From positions 14,183,423 to 14,247,422 of the forward strand of contig OY755176.1 in the NCBI GenBank assembly GCA_963576735.1: a stretch of DNA of 64,000 nt. Reading direction: 5' to 3'. This document shows, piece after piece, positions 23,580 through 36,465 of this stretch; positions within the stretch are counted from its first letter, which is position 1; each line of letters begins with the position of its first letter. Below the pieces are notes generated by a model. The model was given only the letters and a program-made list of their open reading frames with translations, was not told the origin of the DNA and ran no database searches. Source of the DNA: Bedellia somnulentella (lineage: Eukaryota > Arthropoda > Insecta > Lepidoptera > Bedelliidae). The translations under genes were made by a program, and so were the position numbers.

Positions 23580-25344
23580 CTTTTTATTTATCGTTTGCTT
23601 TAGTTTAATATACGTTCTTATTTTTATTTTCAGACCTAATTAAGCCTATTCATAAGCTCGGCGCTTTTATTTGATATCTTACTTCATTAGTTGGATTCCT
23701 TTCAAGCGAAATTAACAAAGAAAGTGTTTTGAATGTGTTTAAAATGAAGCTAATTGGAATCATTTCTTTTTCTATAGACAATGGACAAGTATGTATTGAT
23801 TGGATAGAGTGATGCATCGCGTTAATAGACTTATTTAAACGAAACCCGAACCCATTACGAAGGGCGCCGGTCGAAAATTGGATTTAGGAAAGCGAATCAG
23901 CGACACTTTACCTCAATTTGCTATTTTATATATTACTATAAAAGTAATGGTAAGATGCTAAATCTTTTGTAAACGAAGTAAGCTTTGTTCAAGGAGTTTT
24001 ATTTTATAATATTTTTTATATGAGTACGTCTTAACTTCTATTTAAACTCTAGACGGCCTTGAAAGTCCTTGTATAAATTAATAACGCAATATTTTTTACC
24101 AATATTAAGATTTTAGTCTCGACTATAGTCTTAAGATGAGGTGGCCAAAGCTTTGAAACAAAAACTATTCAGCGACTTTAGGAAGTTGAGTGGGAAAAAG
24201 ATGTTCAACTTAAGAATAATTGGTGAAGAATTTCTGAAGTATATACTCACGTCATATTAATTCCCATCAGTTTGCACCCCATACTTTTTGAATCATTTAG
24301 ATAATGTTTCATTTTTATCTTTCAGGTAATAAAGGTGGATCACTATGAGGGTAGAACATTATCACGTGCAATCAATCTGAACTGATAAGTAACGTAAGTA
24401 TTGCACTGCAATATAACATAGTAACCCGTATCGCGAATGTAGGATGAATCCGGCTGCTCCGTTTCATGTCACAAAAATGGGATTCACTTGTGTAAAACGG
24501 AGCGTTATCACAAAGTCAATTGTCTGTTCAAACACTGAGACGCCAGTCGAATAGCAACAAGCGAAGGCCTCTACAAAGAAATTATGCCTCACCCTATACG
24601 CCTATTTAAATGTACGAGCACGCTTTGTATCGTTTGAGTACGAATTCTGCGAGCTTATTTTACGTCTCATTTAATAAGTGTAACTCTTTTATATTAGGTT
24701 GTATGTGTGTGTTTTATAAGGGACGTTATTTGGAATTTAGTATGGAAGAGGGTGATAGACATAAATGAAAAATTTATATTAAGATGATGAGTGCAGTATA
24801 AAGAATTACTTATGTGTGTAGTACTTATGCATTTTAATAGTGTGCTTACGTATGGTAAAAATCAACTGGTTGAAGGATCAGTTTTTCTGTACTTCATTCA
24901 GTAACTTTGAGATTTTTTTAAATTCCGAATATTTCAATAACACAAATGAAAAAGCAATTATCTCCGATTTCACGTTAATTTTAATCGAAATGAATATCGT
25001 CCGTTGTGGTTTCCAATTATTGGTAGTACTTGTCATATCATAACTTATGATGACAATTTTCAATCCTGAATGACTCGTATATTTGCAAGCAATATTTCCA
25101 AATTGAAATACTGCTTAATTATTTCATGCTACGAAATCATTTTAATAACGCATTTATTAACAGCTTTAAAAGCAACAATAACGTTTTTATTTCTGGGGTT
25201 ATGTTATATTTTATTGACCCCTTAAATGGGAACGAAGAAAAAACACATTTGTTTACCATAGGCACACAAAGTTACATAAACACAACACATAATAACGCTA
25301 ATAAGTATAAAATTTTAACTAAAAAATATAATAATCATGTTCAA
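23580..25344. other. Non-coding stretch, no gene seen
   Basis: AT-rich, no recognisable element. The small opposing frames at 24840-25063 are not convincing. Confidence 0.4.
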
Positions 25345-25470
25345 CATACATACATACATATATTCACCCCATTAGTTTTCATTGGAGTAGGCGTAGACTA
25401 TGGATGGTCACTTTGTATGATCCTGACAAATCTCTCTAGCTTCGTTTACATCCAACAATCTTCTCATAAT
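25345..25470 (-). mobile_element. Short 3' fragment of the RTE-like LINE
   Basis: Minus-strand match to the last ~120 bases of the LINE: the CATACATACATA tail, then CCCCATTAGTTTTCATTGGA, TACGCC/AGACTATGGATGG and CTCTCTAGCTTCGTTTACAT. Several substitutions make it moderately old. Target duplication not clear. Confidence 0.75.
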
Positions 25471-25619
25471 GTAATCTCCAAATGCTAACAAAAATAAAAT
25501 ATTACAAAAACAGTATTTCTTGTGCCACAGCATCAACCGAACCAATTGGTATTGTGAACGAATGTGTCAAAGACATTACAATCTAGATGAAGGATAAATT
25601 GTTTGCGTAGAATTTGATA

Positions 25620-25770
25620 AACCGTGGAACAAACAGGGCTGGCGAACGAGCGGACATCACGCTCCGTAATTAAGGAGTCACCTGCATGAACAAGTCACTT
25701 GGCGTAATTGGGGGTCACGAGCAGCCTCCGACGGGGCACGGGTAGGGCCCGCACACTAATTTCATTTAAA
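25620..25770. other. GC-rich non-coding island
   Basis: A run of mixed GC-rich sequence (GGGCTGGCGAACGAGCGGAC, GTCACGAGCAGCCTCCGACG) with TAATTAAGG and GTAATTGGGGG motifs that resemble homeodomain core sites. No reading frame. A regulatory function is a guess from composition. Confidence 0.3.
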
Positions 25771-25968
25771 CAATCTTCAGAATTTCGGGTTGTTTAGAGG
25801 ATTGAGTTTAATGCGTTGCTTTGTGGATGTTTAGTTGAAATCTAATTGTTAGTATCGATTGATTATATTTATATGTTTTATAACTAGTTTTCCTGGATAT
25901 GCGACTTCGCACTGGATATGCGATCACTATTCAGCCCCTATGACTTTTAAAGTTTTATTATATAGCCA

Positions 25969-26190
25969 ATATTTAAGTGAGGAAATCAGGGTTTTTATTA
26001 TCTAAGGTATGGGATCTAAACAATTAAACCTTTATATGTTTAAGAATTCTGCTATTGAAAACATATTGAATTTGGTTGATCTCTCATAATTCAAACCCAA
26101 TTTATAAGGGTTCAAAATAACGACGAAGCGCTTCGAGAAAAGGTGGGTAGTACCCTTGCGCTTTGCTTGGCTCGTCTTAGCGACTCTGTG
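25969..26190 (+). repeat. Dispersed repeat, family C, copy 1
   Basis: Aligns with the reverse complement of about 42925-43110. Shared blocks are GAAATCAG.GTTTTT, the TTTAATATGTTTAAGAATTC-like part, GGTTGATCT...CATAA, the GGGTTCAAAATAACGACGAA block and GCGCTTCGAGAAAAGGTRGGTA. No ends or coding were recognised. Class unknown; a Helitron relative is possible. Confidence 0.55.
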
Positions 26191-26307
26191 TTTCAGATGC
26201 TGAAGCTCTAGCTACTCGATTTTGAGAATTTGAATTCGTAGCTTCTGAGCTGGCTGTGGTAGGCCCTTTTGGAAGGTTGGTAGTCCAGAAAGTGAATTAT
26301 GCTTTCG

Positions 26308-26533
26308 TATATACATATACTCACGGTTATAAATTCCATAAAAGGGTAACCAGAGCTAGATACTCCTCAGCCATATTTGGAAGTTGATAGGAAACAAGAT
26401 GGTAGAAATAAAGTATGGTTGGTGATGGGTCTGCGGCATCGCACAAAAACCACTTAAAGAAGCCTTACCTTAGCCTCTTACGACCCCCATGAGTAGAAAG
26501 GGGTAGTGACATTCCAAGCCGGCACAACACGGC
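26308..26533 (-). mobile_element. SINE-L copy (subfamily B)
   Basis: Minus-strand copy from the TATACATATACTCACGG tail to the GCCGTGTTGTGCCGG head. The head carries the subfamily-B variants (GCCGTG, TGTCACTACCCCTTT, GTCGTAAGAGG-like) also seen at 32617 and 56252. No clear target duplication. Immediately upstream is GTCCAGAAAGTGAATTATGC, which is repeated near 50068. Confidence 0.8.
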
Positions 26534-29500
26534 AATTATCTCTGAAATCAATTTAGGAATTTTAATATAATTCACGTCTTCATTTCAAGCCTCCCGTGTC
26601 AATAAGCATTAATTAATTTGTTGCATACATGACTTGCGTGTTTAATCACCAAGAATATGCCTCATTGAGTTCACTTTTATAAAAATTTCTTTGCGTGCAT
26701 GAGCAATAATGAAATGAATATTAGTAGCACTTGCGATTTTATTCGTAGACAGATTAGTAGAGCATTTTTAATGATGTATCTTTCACACCACATTTCTTAC
26801 ATTACCTTTCACTCTTAGTGTAATGCCTGAAGCTGAATCTCATTCACGCGTAACTCTGCTCTCACAACTATTCGGGAAGCCCACTTAGCCGAAAAGCCTC
26901 TGTTCTTGTCTAAGAAGCCGCTTTAATAGCTTTAACAAGTTCGCAACTATTGACATGTAGTTGGTAGTTATCACCGGGCAAAGTTATAGAAATCAGAGGA
27001 GGTACTGTCTACTGGCGACAACCAGTACTGTATTAAGGGACTATTCCTCGTTTTTGTTTTTGAAACTGCGCGTATGTTATCTTTTATTTCTGTTTATTTA
27101 TGATGTTCTAATTAAGCTGTTGCAATTCTTACCCTTTCATCTGTTATCCGAAATACTATGAAAACAGAATAAATCAGATGTAGGCTAGATAGAAAGACTT
27201 TCTTAAATGTATGGATTATGTATATTTTGATGTTTTATTAAATATAATATATATGAACCATAATTTTCAACTTTATAAAATTATGGGATGGATCAATTCG
27301 AGATGAAATCAAGAAAGATAATTCACTACAACCTATCATACTTTCTTCTAAAGGTATTGTGAAAGATATTCAATGATTAATTAAACAACTGTAAGTAAAT
27401 TCATGCTTCGTACTGTAACTGTTAATGCCCTTAATTATTATTGCTGGTAAAACACACGCTATCCAAAAACTAGTTTTCGAAACTTTTAACGCTAGTACTT
27501 TGAATAACGAAAGCAACAAACAACGAAGCATGTGAAATGCAAATAATGATGTGTATTAATCGCCGGTTCGCCTGTTGGTAATCTTAGCGAGATAATAAAG
27601 AGGTTTAATGCGGCCCTGGTGGCTGATAAAGCAATAGCTGCATTTCCAAGTGGCCCGAGCGGCGATGTAGTCTGCGGGGAGGTGGGGCGCCCGCCCTGCC
27701 GCCGCCGCCACCCCGCCGCCCCAACGCCCCGCTTGGCCGCGGGCCAACTTCTAATGTTTGTTTATAACATTAAAACGTTTAATGTCGCCCTTAGTATCTC
27801 CCACTTGAATGCCCCGGAATTCGTGCCGACCGTAAAATGGTTTATGGAACTATCATTCGTATATTTTTTTTGGGAAATCTACTCACATATCATACTACAT
27901 TAATTTAACCACATCTTTTTCTAGTTTACATACGGATACAACTTGGTATTCACTTGTGAGAAATGGTAAGTGATAGCGGGAGGCGATATTTACTTTTCCT
28001 AACGTATTTGTTTAGGGCTCTTAGTATCTTGATTCTGATGGATTTCACACTTCACATTCCGGCCCGCGTTGTAGTTCTTCAAATGCCAAATGCTGGCGGC
28101 TTCATTATTTTACTTTTTCACCTATATATTTTTTTCGACGGTCGAAGTAGATCTATGTAAAGAAAAGTAGATTTATAGATTCGGTTTCACTTTAGGAGTT
28201 GTTTCTCGTATCACGGTCGAACGGGTCGCGTGCAGTGCGGCGATACGAACATTAGCAGCATGCCTGGACGTCACTTTGCTGTGAACACTCGCGTTGCGGC
28301 TAATTCACTTTCAGTATTACTCTGATGGAGTGACTGATTGGAATTTTAACTGACGTTAGTGAATCGGTGGTTTTTACATTCTTTTTTTATAAGTTATTTT
28401 TCACGCGAGCCTAACATAATTGTAACCCCAAGTGTTCGGTTTCGGTCTTGCACGGGATTTGTTATACCTCCACTATTCCCATTTATGACATTTGGTGTGA
28501 CGTTGTTTATCCCATGTTTTTAATAGGTTTTATTTAGCCGTTGATAAAAGTGTTTTTTTAAATATGTTTTCTCCTCATAATAAGTGTCAAAAACAACTTA
28601 AGTTTTAACTATTATTAAATATTCACTATCAAACACTTGAGACTAATTTGTATAAAAATGACACAATTTAAATATTTATTATTAAATTTGCAGCCCTTAT
28701 TTCTAGTAAATAACTGAGCAGCAACGTCAAACAGAGTAATATTGTCAAGTTGATAAAGCGAGGAAGTTGTTTTGTGTGCCCCCAATGTCCTCGGAAATGA
28801 CAGCGAATAGGAGGGCGAACCTCAACGGAAATAAAGTTTGATTTAGTTCAGAGCAGACTATCTGCTTGTAGGTGCTTTATAATGAATCCAATTATACGAT
28901 TTCTGTGTTAGGAGCTCGGTAGTCGGTGCGCCGAGCGAGAACTAGTGCCTTGTTCGATGTGTAACGTTTACGTTTAACTTCCTGTCGGCTTCATGTGTGC
29001 CTGTTTCAAATTATGTTTGCCACTTACAAGTACTAGTACATATAGTAGTGAAGTTTTCATTCACTCTAATATTGAGTAGAGTTCTGATGTGAAGTTTTAA
29101 AGCTAGCAATAGTTGTCATATATCTGAATGAAGCGTTGATACCGAATCTCTAACTAAAGCTTCCCTAGATAATAGTCGTGAATATTCGTGATTAAATTTA
29201 TTATTGTACATGATTACAGATGCCACAAAAAATAATCTTCAAGATGAAATGATATTCACATCTCCCCATCAACACTTGAATAACAAACGTTTCACTTCAC
29301 AATGTCGGCCATTTCATCGGAGCGCCTCGAGCGAAACTTAGTGAATGACGTAAAGGAGTAAGGTTCCCTGTTTTCCCGCTTTTAACACGTCCGCCGCGGG
29401 CCTGGCGCGGGCTACGGCTTAGCTCTCAACAGTCAAATGCCCCGAGGAAGTCGTCACCGTTTCAGCTGTTCGCCTATCCGCCTTAGCCTTTTGCACATTT

Positions 29501-32415
29501 ATGAAAAAACTTGTTCGTTTCATCCCAAAGTTGTCTCGCGCGGAAACTTGGCGCGTACACTTCTCACTTTACACTTTCTTACTATCTTACTAGTATTCAA
29601 CTCCAGCAGAGCATTAAACTCAACATTTTTCAACTACGCTTTATGAATGGGTACAAAGAAAACGATGTCGGTTGTATTTGTATTGTGTGGAATTGTATAC
29701 AATAACAGATTATGTTTCCTAGCTTTCCAGTGGAATTTTTAGTTACAGACGCCTTATTTGTATTCTAGTAAAAAAATAAAAATTGCGTATTTTGCTTACA
29801 GTTTTTAAAAATGTACTTATTTATTTACCCTTGAGCCGGTTTAGAATATTGTCAGAAGATAGAAATGACCATTAAACGATCACTTTGTCACATATCATGT
29901 TTCATCGGGACTTACGACGTAAGTGTTAAGTATGCGTATTATAAAAATCCTTCATCTCACTCCTGGACCTTACCAATCCAAGCGAAATTTCAAGCCGTTC
30001 ATTGTTTAATTAACAAACACACGAACGTACACCGTTATTTTCATCAAGCGATACGTACGACTAAACAGTTTATTATACCTTCTGATATCCTGTATACGAC
30101 ATAGCAACAATGGGCGCGATACGATCTGTTTTGCTACGAAACGTGGTCAGTTATCGACTCTAATAATTGTGTTCCGTGATTATTGGTCATACTGGCTCTG
30201 GTGGTGATTGTGTCAAAGTTATGATGATTTGATTACAAAATGCCAGTTATATGAACAGTTTTGCCCGGAGCAGTTATGCGAATGTCCGTGTAGTTTATAG
30301 AGCATATTGTAACGAGCAAGGACAGACTATCAGTGGCAATGTGTGTGAAGTATGAGTAATGGTAAATGGAGCATGATAGTTCTGGATCGCGGCAGGTTAT
30401 TTATGTACGATTCTTAGGATATTTGAAAATTAAAGTAATGAAAATGTAAGTCCTTTAGATATGTAAATAAAATGAATGAATATAAAAGTAGTTTATGTAA
30501 CAACATATAAATACTTGACGATTAGAAAAAAAACGCATTAATTTTGTATAAGCTTTGATGTAAAATTGAATATTTAAGTACCAAATGATAATTTTATTTT
30601 CTCGCGAAAAACCAATTACATCTGTGAAGCCTATTCAGAGGTTCAAAATTTAATTGGGCTCTTCATATCTTAGTATTTATACTAAAAAAACATACACATC
30701 GACAAAACTAAACGTATTCAAAATAATAAACGATGAAAAGTTGATAACGGCGAGGTACCTACTTATACAGACGAAAGTATCTTAGTCACCTTTCTGCCAC
30801 TGAAAAGACTAGAACAAACTATTTTCAACCAACACTTTACAAATAGTCCATTGCATAAAATTTGTAGTGTTTTAATTTAAGCCGACAATTTCCCAGTGCT
30901 GTAAAGTGGAATACAGTCGCAGTATAGTGTAAGGAAGTCCGGAAGTTTCCCTCAGTAAAGTTGGGCCGACGTTCACTTGCCGTTTTTCCTGCGAGTAGCG
31001 GGGCGTTCTACACTTTTTACAAGTTGCCCTCTTGTTTTCAATCTCTGAGCCGAATGGGAAATGGGATTGACGTGGTTTTACATGAGCGAGTTGGATTTTA
31101 ACTTTTGAGGCGTTGTCGCTTGCAGTGTCGTGTTCAGTGGAAGTGTTGCTTAAGTGTCTTTACTCTGAGTTGCGATTGGCGTAAATGTCTTGTATACCTA
31201 TATATATGGACTGTCTAAGTAATCGTAGGTAGATCGTTTGTCTCACGATTTTGAGGTCTCGGTTTCGATGTCAAGGGGGGTAAATTCACAAAAGTGTAAG
31301 ATGCAGATATCAACATTTAAAAAATATAGTCACTCATTCGAAAATCAATGTCTTTTAACAAAATAGTGTCATATTAAATTGGTAGTTAAAGTTATATTTG
31401 AATGATATAAATTCCAGCCAAATGAAACTAATTAGGCTCATAAGTTGCATTATTTCAATTAATCCAACGTAATTCCATGATAAACATGTCTGACTGATTT
31501 ATTGGTATGAGTACACCTGTATTTATTTCAAATCATTGTTAATGTACCTTTTCGTTTCCATAGCTGCAACTAGTATAGATAATTGAAAATAAGTGCTTGA
31601 AAATGCAAGTACTTTTTATTTGTCGCTTGGTATCAGGTTACTAGCGACCAAATCAGACATTTGTGCCGCAAAAATGTATGAATGTAAACTTTCAAACAAG
31701 CATGTGCGTATGCATTTCTAATATTTGTTCGGTCACCGTATCAAAAAAAGTCCTCTCATAATTTTTGTCGAAAGATTGCCCAGTTCGTTTCAAGGAAGGA
31801 TCTCTTGTAATAAATGGTAACTTTGCTCAAAGACAAAGGATCACTAGCTGCTATTTTTGTTATCTTCTCTTACTTTATTTAAAATTATAAAACTGATAAT
31901 GATTAAAAACTCTGCCAAGCACACTTGATAAAAAAAAAGTTTTACATCATATATGTATCGCGCACTTTAAAGGTAAAATTGACCGTCTATCTCTCTCACT
32001 AAGATAAGACCATACCTTGCAGAAGAAATTTTTAAGATCTATTATGTTTAATATATGGTCATATTGATCATAATTGAAAAAGACACAATATAAAAATGGC
32101 ATTAGAAGCTAATCATTTTTTCCTTGCTATATATACTCTACCTCTTTATAATATAGAATATTTATGAACACATTTCTTGTTTATTTCATTCCTCGTTTGG
32201 CCACGTGTATGTTTCGGCGAAATACTGGCGGAATGATGGGTGGCTTTCATTATATGAAAATGTGTTCCGTGGCAAGTGCAACCTCTATGCATTATTCAAA
32301 TTTCATGCAAAATTGTGGTCCTGTATAGTTTAAATACTTTTTCAAATATAGGTATAAGGGCAGTAAAGTTTTGGACTAGTATCGAGGTTATCTTAACGAA
32401 TGGTGTTGAAATTTA
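26534..32415. other. Long non-coding stretch with GC-rich islands, no gene seen
   Basis: About 5.9 kb without recognised repeats. GC-rich islands lie at 27605-27745 (very GC-rich, CCGCCGCCGCC), 28205-28330, 29330-29470 and 30905-31130. None contains a frame with family motifs. The region may be intronic or regulatory. Confidence 0.4.
27605..27745. other. Strongly GC-rich island
   Basis: The most GC-rich segment of the window (GCGCCCGCCCTGCCGCCGCC) set in AT-rich DNA. Overlapping frames on both strands (27556-27747 minus, 27619-27903 plus) are low-complexity Pro/Ala/Gly and lose GC content where they leave the island, so a protein is unlikely. It could be a promoter-proximal or conserved non-coding element. 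Confidence 0.35.
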
Positions 32416-32597
32416 AGAGCTTATTCCATTTGTCTGAATGAAGACGTCTGAAAGCCACAGAATCTGAATTCAGACTAGTGGAATAACGTTCAGAACGCTA
32501 GAACTGAAATTTGTGTAGTGGAATAACAAGCGTCTGCGGCAGTAACTTCGAAGGACGTCTGAATTCAGCAACGACAAAGTGTAATGGAATAAGCTCT
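32416..32597 (-). mobile_element. Harbinger-like MITE, family 2, copy 2 (182 bp)
   Basis: Inverted copy of the element at 17157-17329, with the same AGAGCTTATTCCATT termini. TTA flanks both ends (32413-32415 and 32598-32600). Longer than copy 1 by a small insertion in the middle. High similarity despite the distance indicates a fairly recent family. Confidence 0.85.
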
Positions 32598-32616
32598 TTA
32601 TCCTTGATATAAAAGT

Positions 32617-32856
32617 ACATACATACATACACGGCTATATTTCCCTAGAAGGGGTAGCCAGAGCTAAGGAATTATAAATTCCTCAGCCACTTTTGGAAGT
32701 TGAGTGGGGAAAAGATGGTAAAAATAAAGGTTTTGGTAATGGGTCTCCAACCGCATCGCCCAAAAATCAAATAAAAAGCCCCAAGACCCTTAGTCGCCTC
32801 TTACGACACCCGTGGGTAGAAAGGGGTACCGACATTCTAAGCCGGCACTGCACGGC
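32617..32856 (-). mobile_element. SINE-L copy (subfamily B)
   Basis: From the ACATACATACATACACGG tail to GCCGTGCAGTGCCGGCTTAG at the right end, nearly full length. It lies about 20 bases beyond the MITE. The frame 32693-32905 is an accidental translation of this repeat. Confidence 0.85.
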
Positions 32857-33669
32857 TTCTTGGGATGGGATGGGATTAGTCTTGAGTATGTTAAAAAGTG
32901 TGTAGTGAATGATGACTTTAATCAACTCAAAGATTTAGAAAAGAAGCTAATCAAGTTATAATACTTGAAGTACCACTATTTCGTAACACTTTGCTTATCT
33001 CAAAAGCTATGGGTAATATTTAGTTATGCTGATATTTTCATAAATCACTAATTCGATTCGCATAAAATGCAACGCTTTATTTAACACAAACAAAATAAAG
33101 TTTATTTTGTCGTGCATTCCTCTATAGTGATATAGTTTTGATGTTTGCTGTTATAGCCAGAGTTTCAGAATAAAATGTCGCACAAACATATCTAGACGAA
33201 ATCATCAAAAATAATAATAGGTATAGCACACCTCGTAAAAAATAAATATAGTGTAGGGTCAAATAGTATGTTTTTAAATAATTCCTGTTTACAGTAATAC
33301 TTATCTTCTATACTAGATCGAATTGGAACCAATAAATTTACGATGTCACGAGTTTACGATTGTTGTTAAATTATTTTTTTTCAAAACTATGTTGTTACTG
33401 ATTTCTAATTTATTATATTTTTTCCCATTGGGTAGTCTAGCAAGCGATCCAACCTTAATTGTTCTGTCAATCAAATCTTTTTATCAATCAACTTCATAGT
33501 AAACAACACGATGCAAGTGCCGTTACATATACATTATTTTTAGTTTCAATTGGTCTGTTCCGGAATCTATTCTGAAGTTAAACCTCTAGACGGACTTTTG
33601 AATAAAACATCTGAGTGATCTCTGCGAATTGGAAGCTTACCATAAGCGAATCCGTTTTATGTATACAAA
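32857..33669. other. Non-coding stretch, no gene seen
   Basis: AT-rich sequence with no recognisable repeat or frame. Confidence 0.4.
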
Positions 33670-33807
33670 CGCCCGATTTCTGAATTGAGTATTCCAGCTA
33701 AGAACAACTTAAGTATCGTTCTGTTGCATTGAAATCTTAACAACTGAATGAGACAAAACGATACTTAAGTCGTTCTCAGCATGAATTCTCAATTCAGAAA
33801 TCGGGCG
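33670..33807. mobile_element. Harbinger-like MITE, copy 2 (138 bp)
   Basis: Same orientation and exactly the same length as the copy at 346-483, with only a handful of substitutions. Flanks are AAA on the left and TAA on the right, consistent with a TAA duplication that has lost one base to mutation. Confidence 0.8.
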
Positions 33808-35103
33808 TAAGGATTCGGAATCGAAATTCAAACGTTAGGTAAGTACGAAACAATATTTTCAATTGAGCCGACCTTTTATTTGTTAAAAATTTCAGACCGA
33901 TTGTTTATTTAAAAGGATGAAGTATAAGAACTATGTGAAACTAAATCGTCATGCAGTGGTACTCAACTGATGGCGTATACAATGGTTGTGCTTGAAAAGT
34001 CAACATATTTTAAATGAAAAGTTTTGTCATATGAATTGTCAAATGCTTGTTAATAATAGTAATATCAGCAGAAATTATTTAAAAAAGATATTTTTAAAAT
34101 TTTATTATTGAAAATTTATAATATATATTTTTAACATTATTAAAATCGTAGATAAATTATTCATCATGATTTAATCATATCAATTTGTTTTAAATATCGT
34201 TACCATAATAAGTCATAGCAATATCAGTAAACTTTTAACGCTCCTCCATCTTTTCAAAACCTACCCTTGAGGAGCCCGGTCGTGTTGCTACTGCTAGTCA
34301 CTTATATTTAGTTTCAATTTTTTACTATAACTTCATGCCTCTATCCAGGAGGGGTAGGCAAAAGAAACCTGTTTAACCTCACCTTGATGATCACGGATTC
34401 GACCCCAAAATGTTCTTTACGTCATCCGCTAGGAACTGCTACGCCGCCAGTTGACTGTCAAAAATCACTTTTGTTACTTTAAAGTTTCTGAAAGTATTAG
34501 TTCTATTAATTTCTGGTTAATTTGTTCAAATACACTTTAAACCTTCGTCAGAAACAAGATAAAAAATCACTTATCCCACAATGAGAGGCTATGATTGCTC
34601 TTATTACTTTAATGTTTTTTTATGGATGTATTATAGTCAGGTGGCCTTAACATACGTTCTGTAAGGATTATTTGTTGCTAAATATAGTTTTTTTCCATAT
34701 CTGAATGTATAGTAAAAAATTCGAGGCAAGGTTCATATTTAGTTCGCTGCCGATCCAACAGATGACTCTGCCATAGCAATCGTACATCGCGGTATGAATT
34801 CTTTTATTATAAAGTATATAAGAAAAATTTTCGTCACCTAAATTCGTGCCTCAATCTATTGAGTAAGGAAATTATTGGGCCTTGGTAACGCTTGGCTATG
34901 CCCTTATAGGGCGATCGAATTTTTCAGAGGTAAAGGTCGTCCCTTTGAGCTGTGCGCCTACTTTGCACGCGGTTCAGGTGAAGCGATCTGCCCTAATAGA
35001 GTATCTAACAGAAAATCGGAAATACTTTTCTTGCTTAAAGTTTAGCCTTTTGGGGGTGTGGGGCGATATGAATTAATTTTCTTTAGTAGGATCATAATTA
35101 AAG
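33808..35103. other. Non-coding stretch, no gene seen
   Basis: AT-rich. A short segment near 34340-34390 (CCAGGAGGGGTAGGCA) recalls the tail of SINE/LINE 3' ends but is too short to assign. The frame at 34882-35076 has no motif. Confidence 0.35.
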
Positions 35104-35115
35104 TTAAAAATTACA

Positions 35116-35298
35116 TACATATACTCACGCCATTAGTTCCCATTGAGGTAGGCAGAGACTATCGATCGCCACTTCGTACGATCCTGACAAACCTCTCTAG
35201 CTTTTTTTACATCCATCAATATTTTCATACATGCTCTTTTATTCTTCATACTACAGACGCCTGCCTTTTTGAGCACACTCTCAATTTGGTGCAAGCAC
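35116..35298 (-). mobile_element. 5'-truncated RTE-like LINE, minus strand
   Basis: The last ~180 bases of the LINE in reverse: the tail TACATATACTCACGCCATTA and CCTCTCTAGC, then TGCTCTTTTATTCTTCATAC, ending at CAATTTGGTGCAAGCA. Flanked by an exact 12-bp duplication TTAAAAATTACA (35104-35115 and 35299-35310). A clean, truncated retrotransposition event. Confidence 0.9.
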
Positions 35299-35799
35299 TT
35301 AAAAATTACACAGATTATTTATTAAAAACAAACACTCGGAGTCGGAGTTAATGGGTCAGCATAGCACTGAATGTAATATGTTTATGCTTAACAATAAAAT
35401 TAACAGAACTATAAAAGAACATAACCTGAAATATGTATGTTCCCTTTCAAGATCGCACAATACAATTATTACATAGATTAGATGTAATTCGACTTGGGGA
35501 GAGAAGGTAATAAAGAGGGTGGCTGTTTGCAATGATAGTTAATCAAGTTGTTTAACTACCATTTTATAGCTACTATGTTCTGTAAGTCACTCTTTACGTC
35601 AGAACCACGAGAAGAAATATGATGGTACTATACTAACCTATATTAATTCAGTTTTATTATATATTTTTTATTATTTATAGAGCCGCAATCTGCACATTTT
35701 ATTGCACTTATTTCAAAATTTATTTTTTAATATTTGAACTTATATAATATATTCGCATTGGACATAGTCGGATATTTTATTTAAATTTGTTTCATAACA

Positions 35800-35905
35800 T
35801 AACATACACGTTCACGCCGTTTATCCCCGAAGGGGTTTGCAGAGGTACCAATACTTATGAACAACGTGCCAGCGCCACCTAGTGTCCAAAGTGGGTACTC
35901 AAGTT
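35800..35905 (-). mobile_element. tRNA-SINE 3' end fragment
   Basis: Reverse complement of the tail of the 63296-63651 SINE: the ATAACATAACATACACGTTC tail, CACGCCG, CCCCGAAGGGGTTTGCAGAG and GTACCAATACTTATGAACA, then AAGTGGGTACT. The 5' half with the tRNA head is missing. Confidence 0.65.
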
Positions 35906-36465
35906 TTGCTAAATGTATTTCAAAGGAGCTTAAATATAATAAAACAATACGTTATGAACCAATTAAATTATTTATATCTACTGTTAAAAAAATTTAGAAA
36001 GCCAGGCACACAGCAACTTTTTTATCATCATGGGCCTTTCACGTATGATAGACGGTTTAATCAGTAACGTTGGTAATCGGGTTATTCAGCCAACAATATC
36101 CTAACCAAGTTGGAATAAATACTACAAATTATAGAAACAGTCATCGTACTTATACATTTAGTTCACGCAAAATATTACAATACACTGAATTAATATTAAC
36201 CTATTTACTATATCACACTAAACCGACACGCATGACAGAAGCAATACAAGACGACATTTCAAAAACGATGTTCTCCGACCGACTAGTCAACCATCACTAA
36301 TCGAAGCATTAACTCGAAACAGCTAATTGAAACATACCTTATCATTTAGAATGGCAATAAACAAACTTTCTACGCTGTCTCTTACATTGAATTATTAGTA
36401 TTCGTAAAGAAAAGTTTTACTTGCTCCAGTGTAATTCCGAGATAATGTAAAACAATATAAATGGC
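35906..36465. other. Unassigned stretch 5' of a LINE, possibly its decayed 5' part
   Basis: Short frames (35882-36067 and 36070-36300) show no motif I recognise. The reverse transcriptase reading frame becomes readable only after about 36480. Upstream sequence could be decayed LINE or unrelated DNA. Confidence 0.3.

Noticed and set aside
27619..27903. 94-codon frame over the GC-rich island
   Set aside because: Low-complexity Pro/Ala/Arg coding that follows base composition, with an equally open frame on the other strand and no domain.
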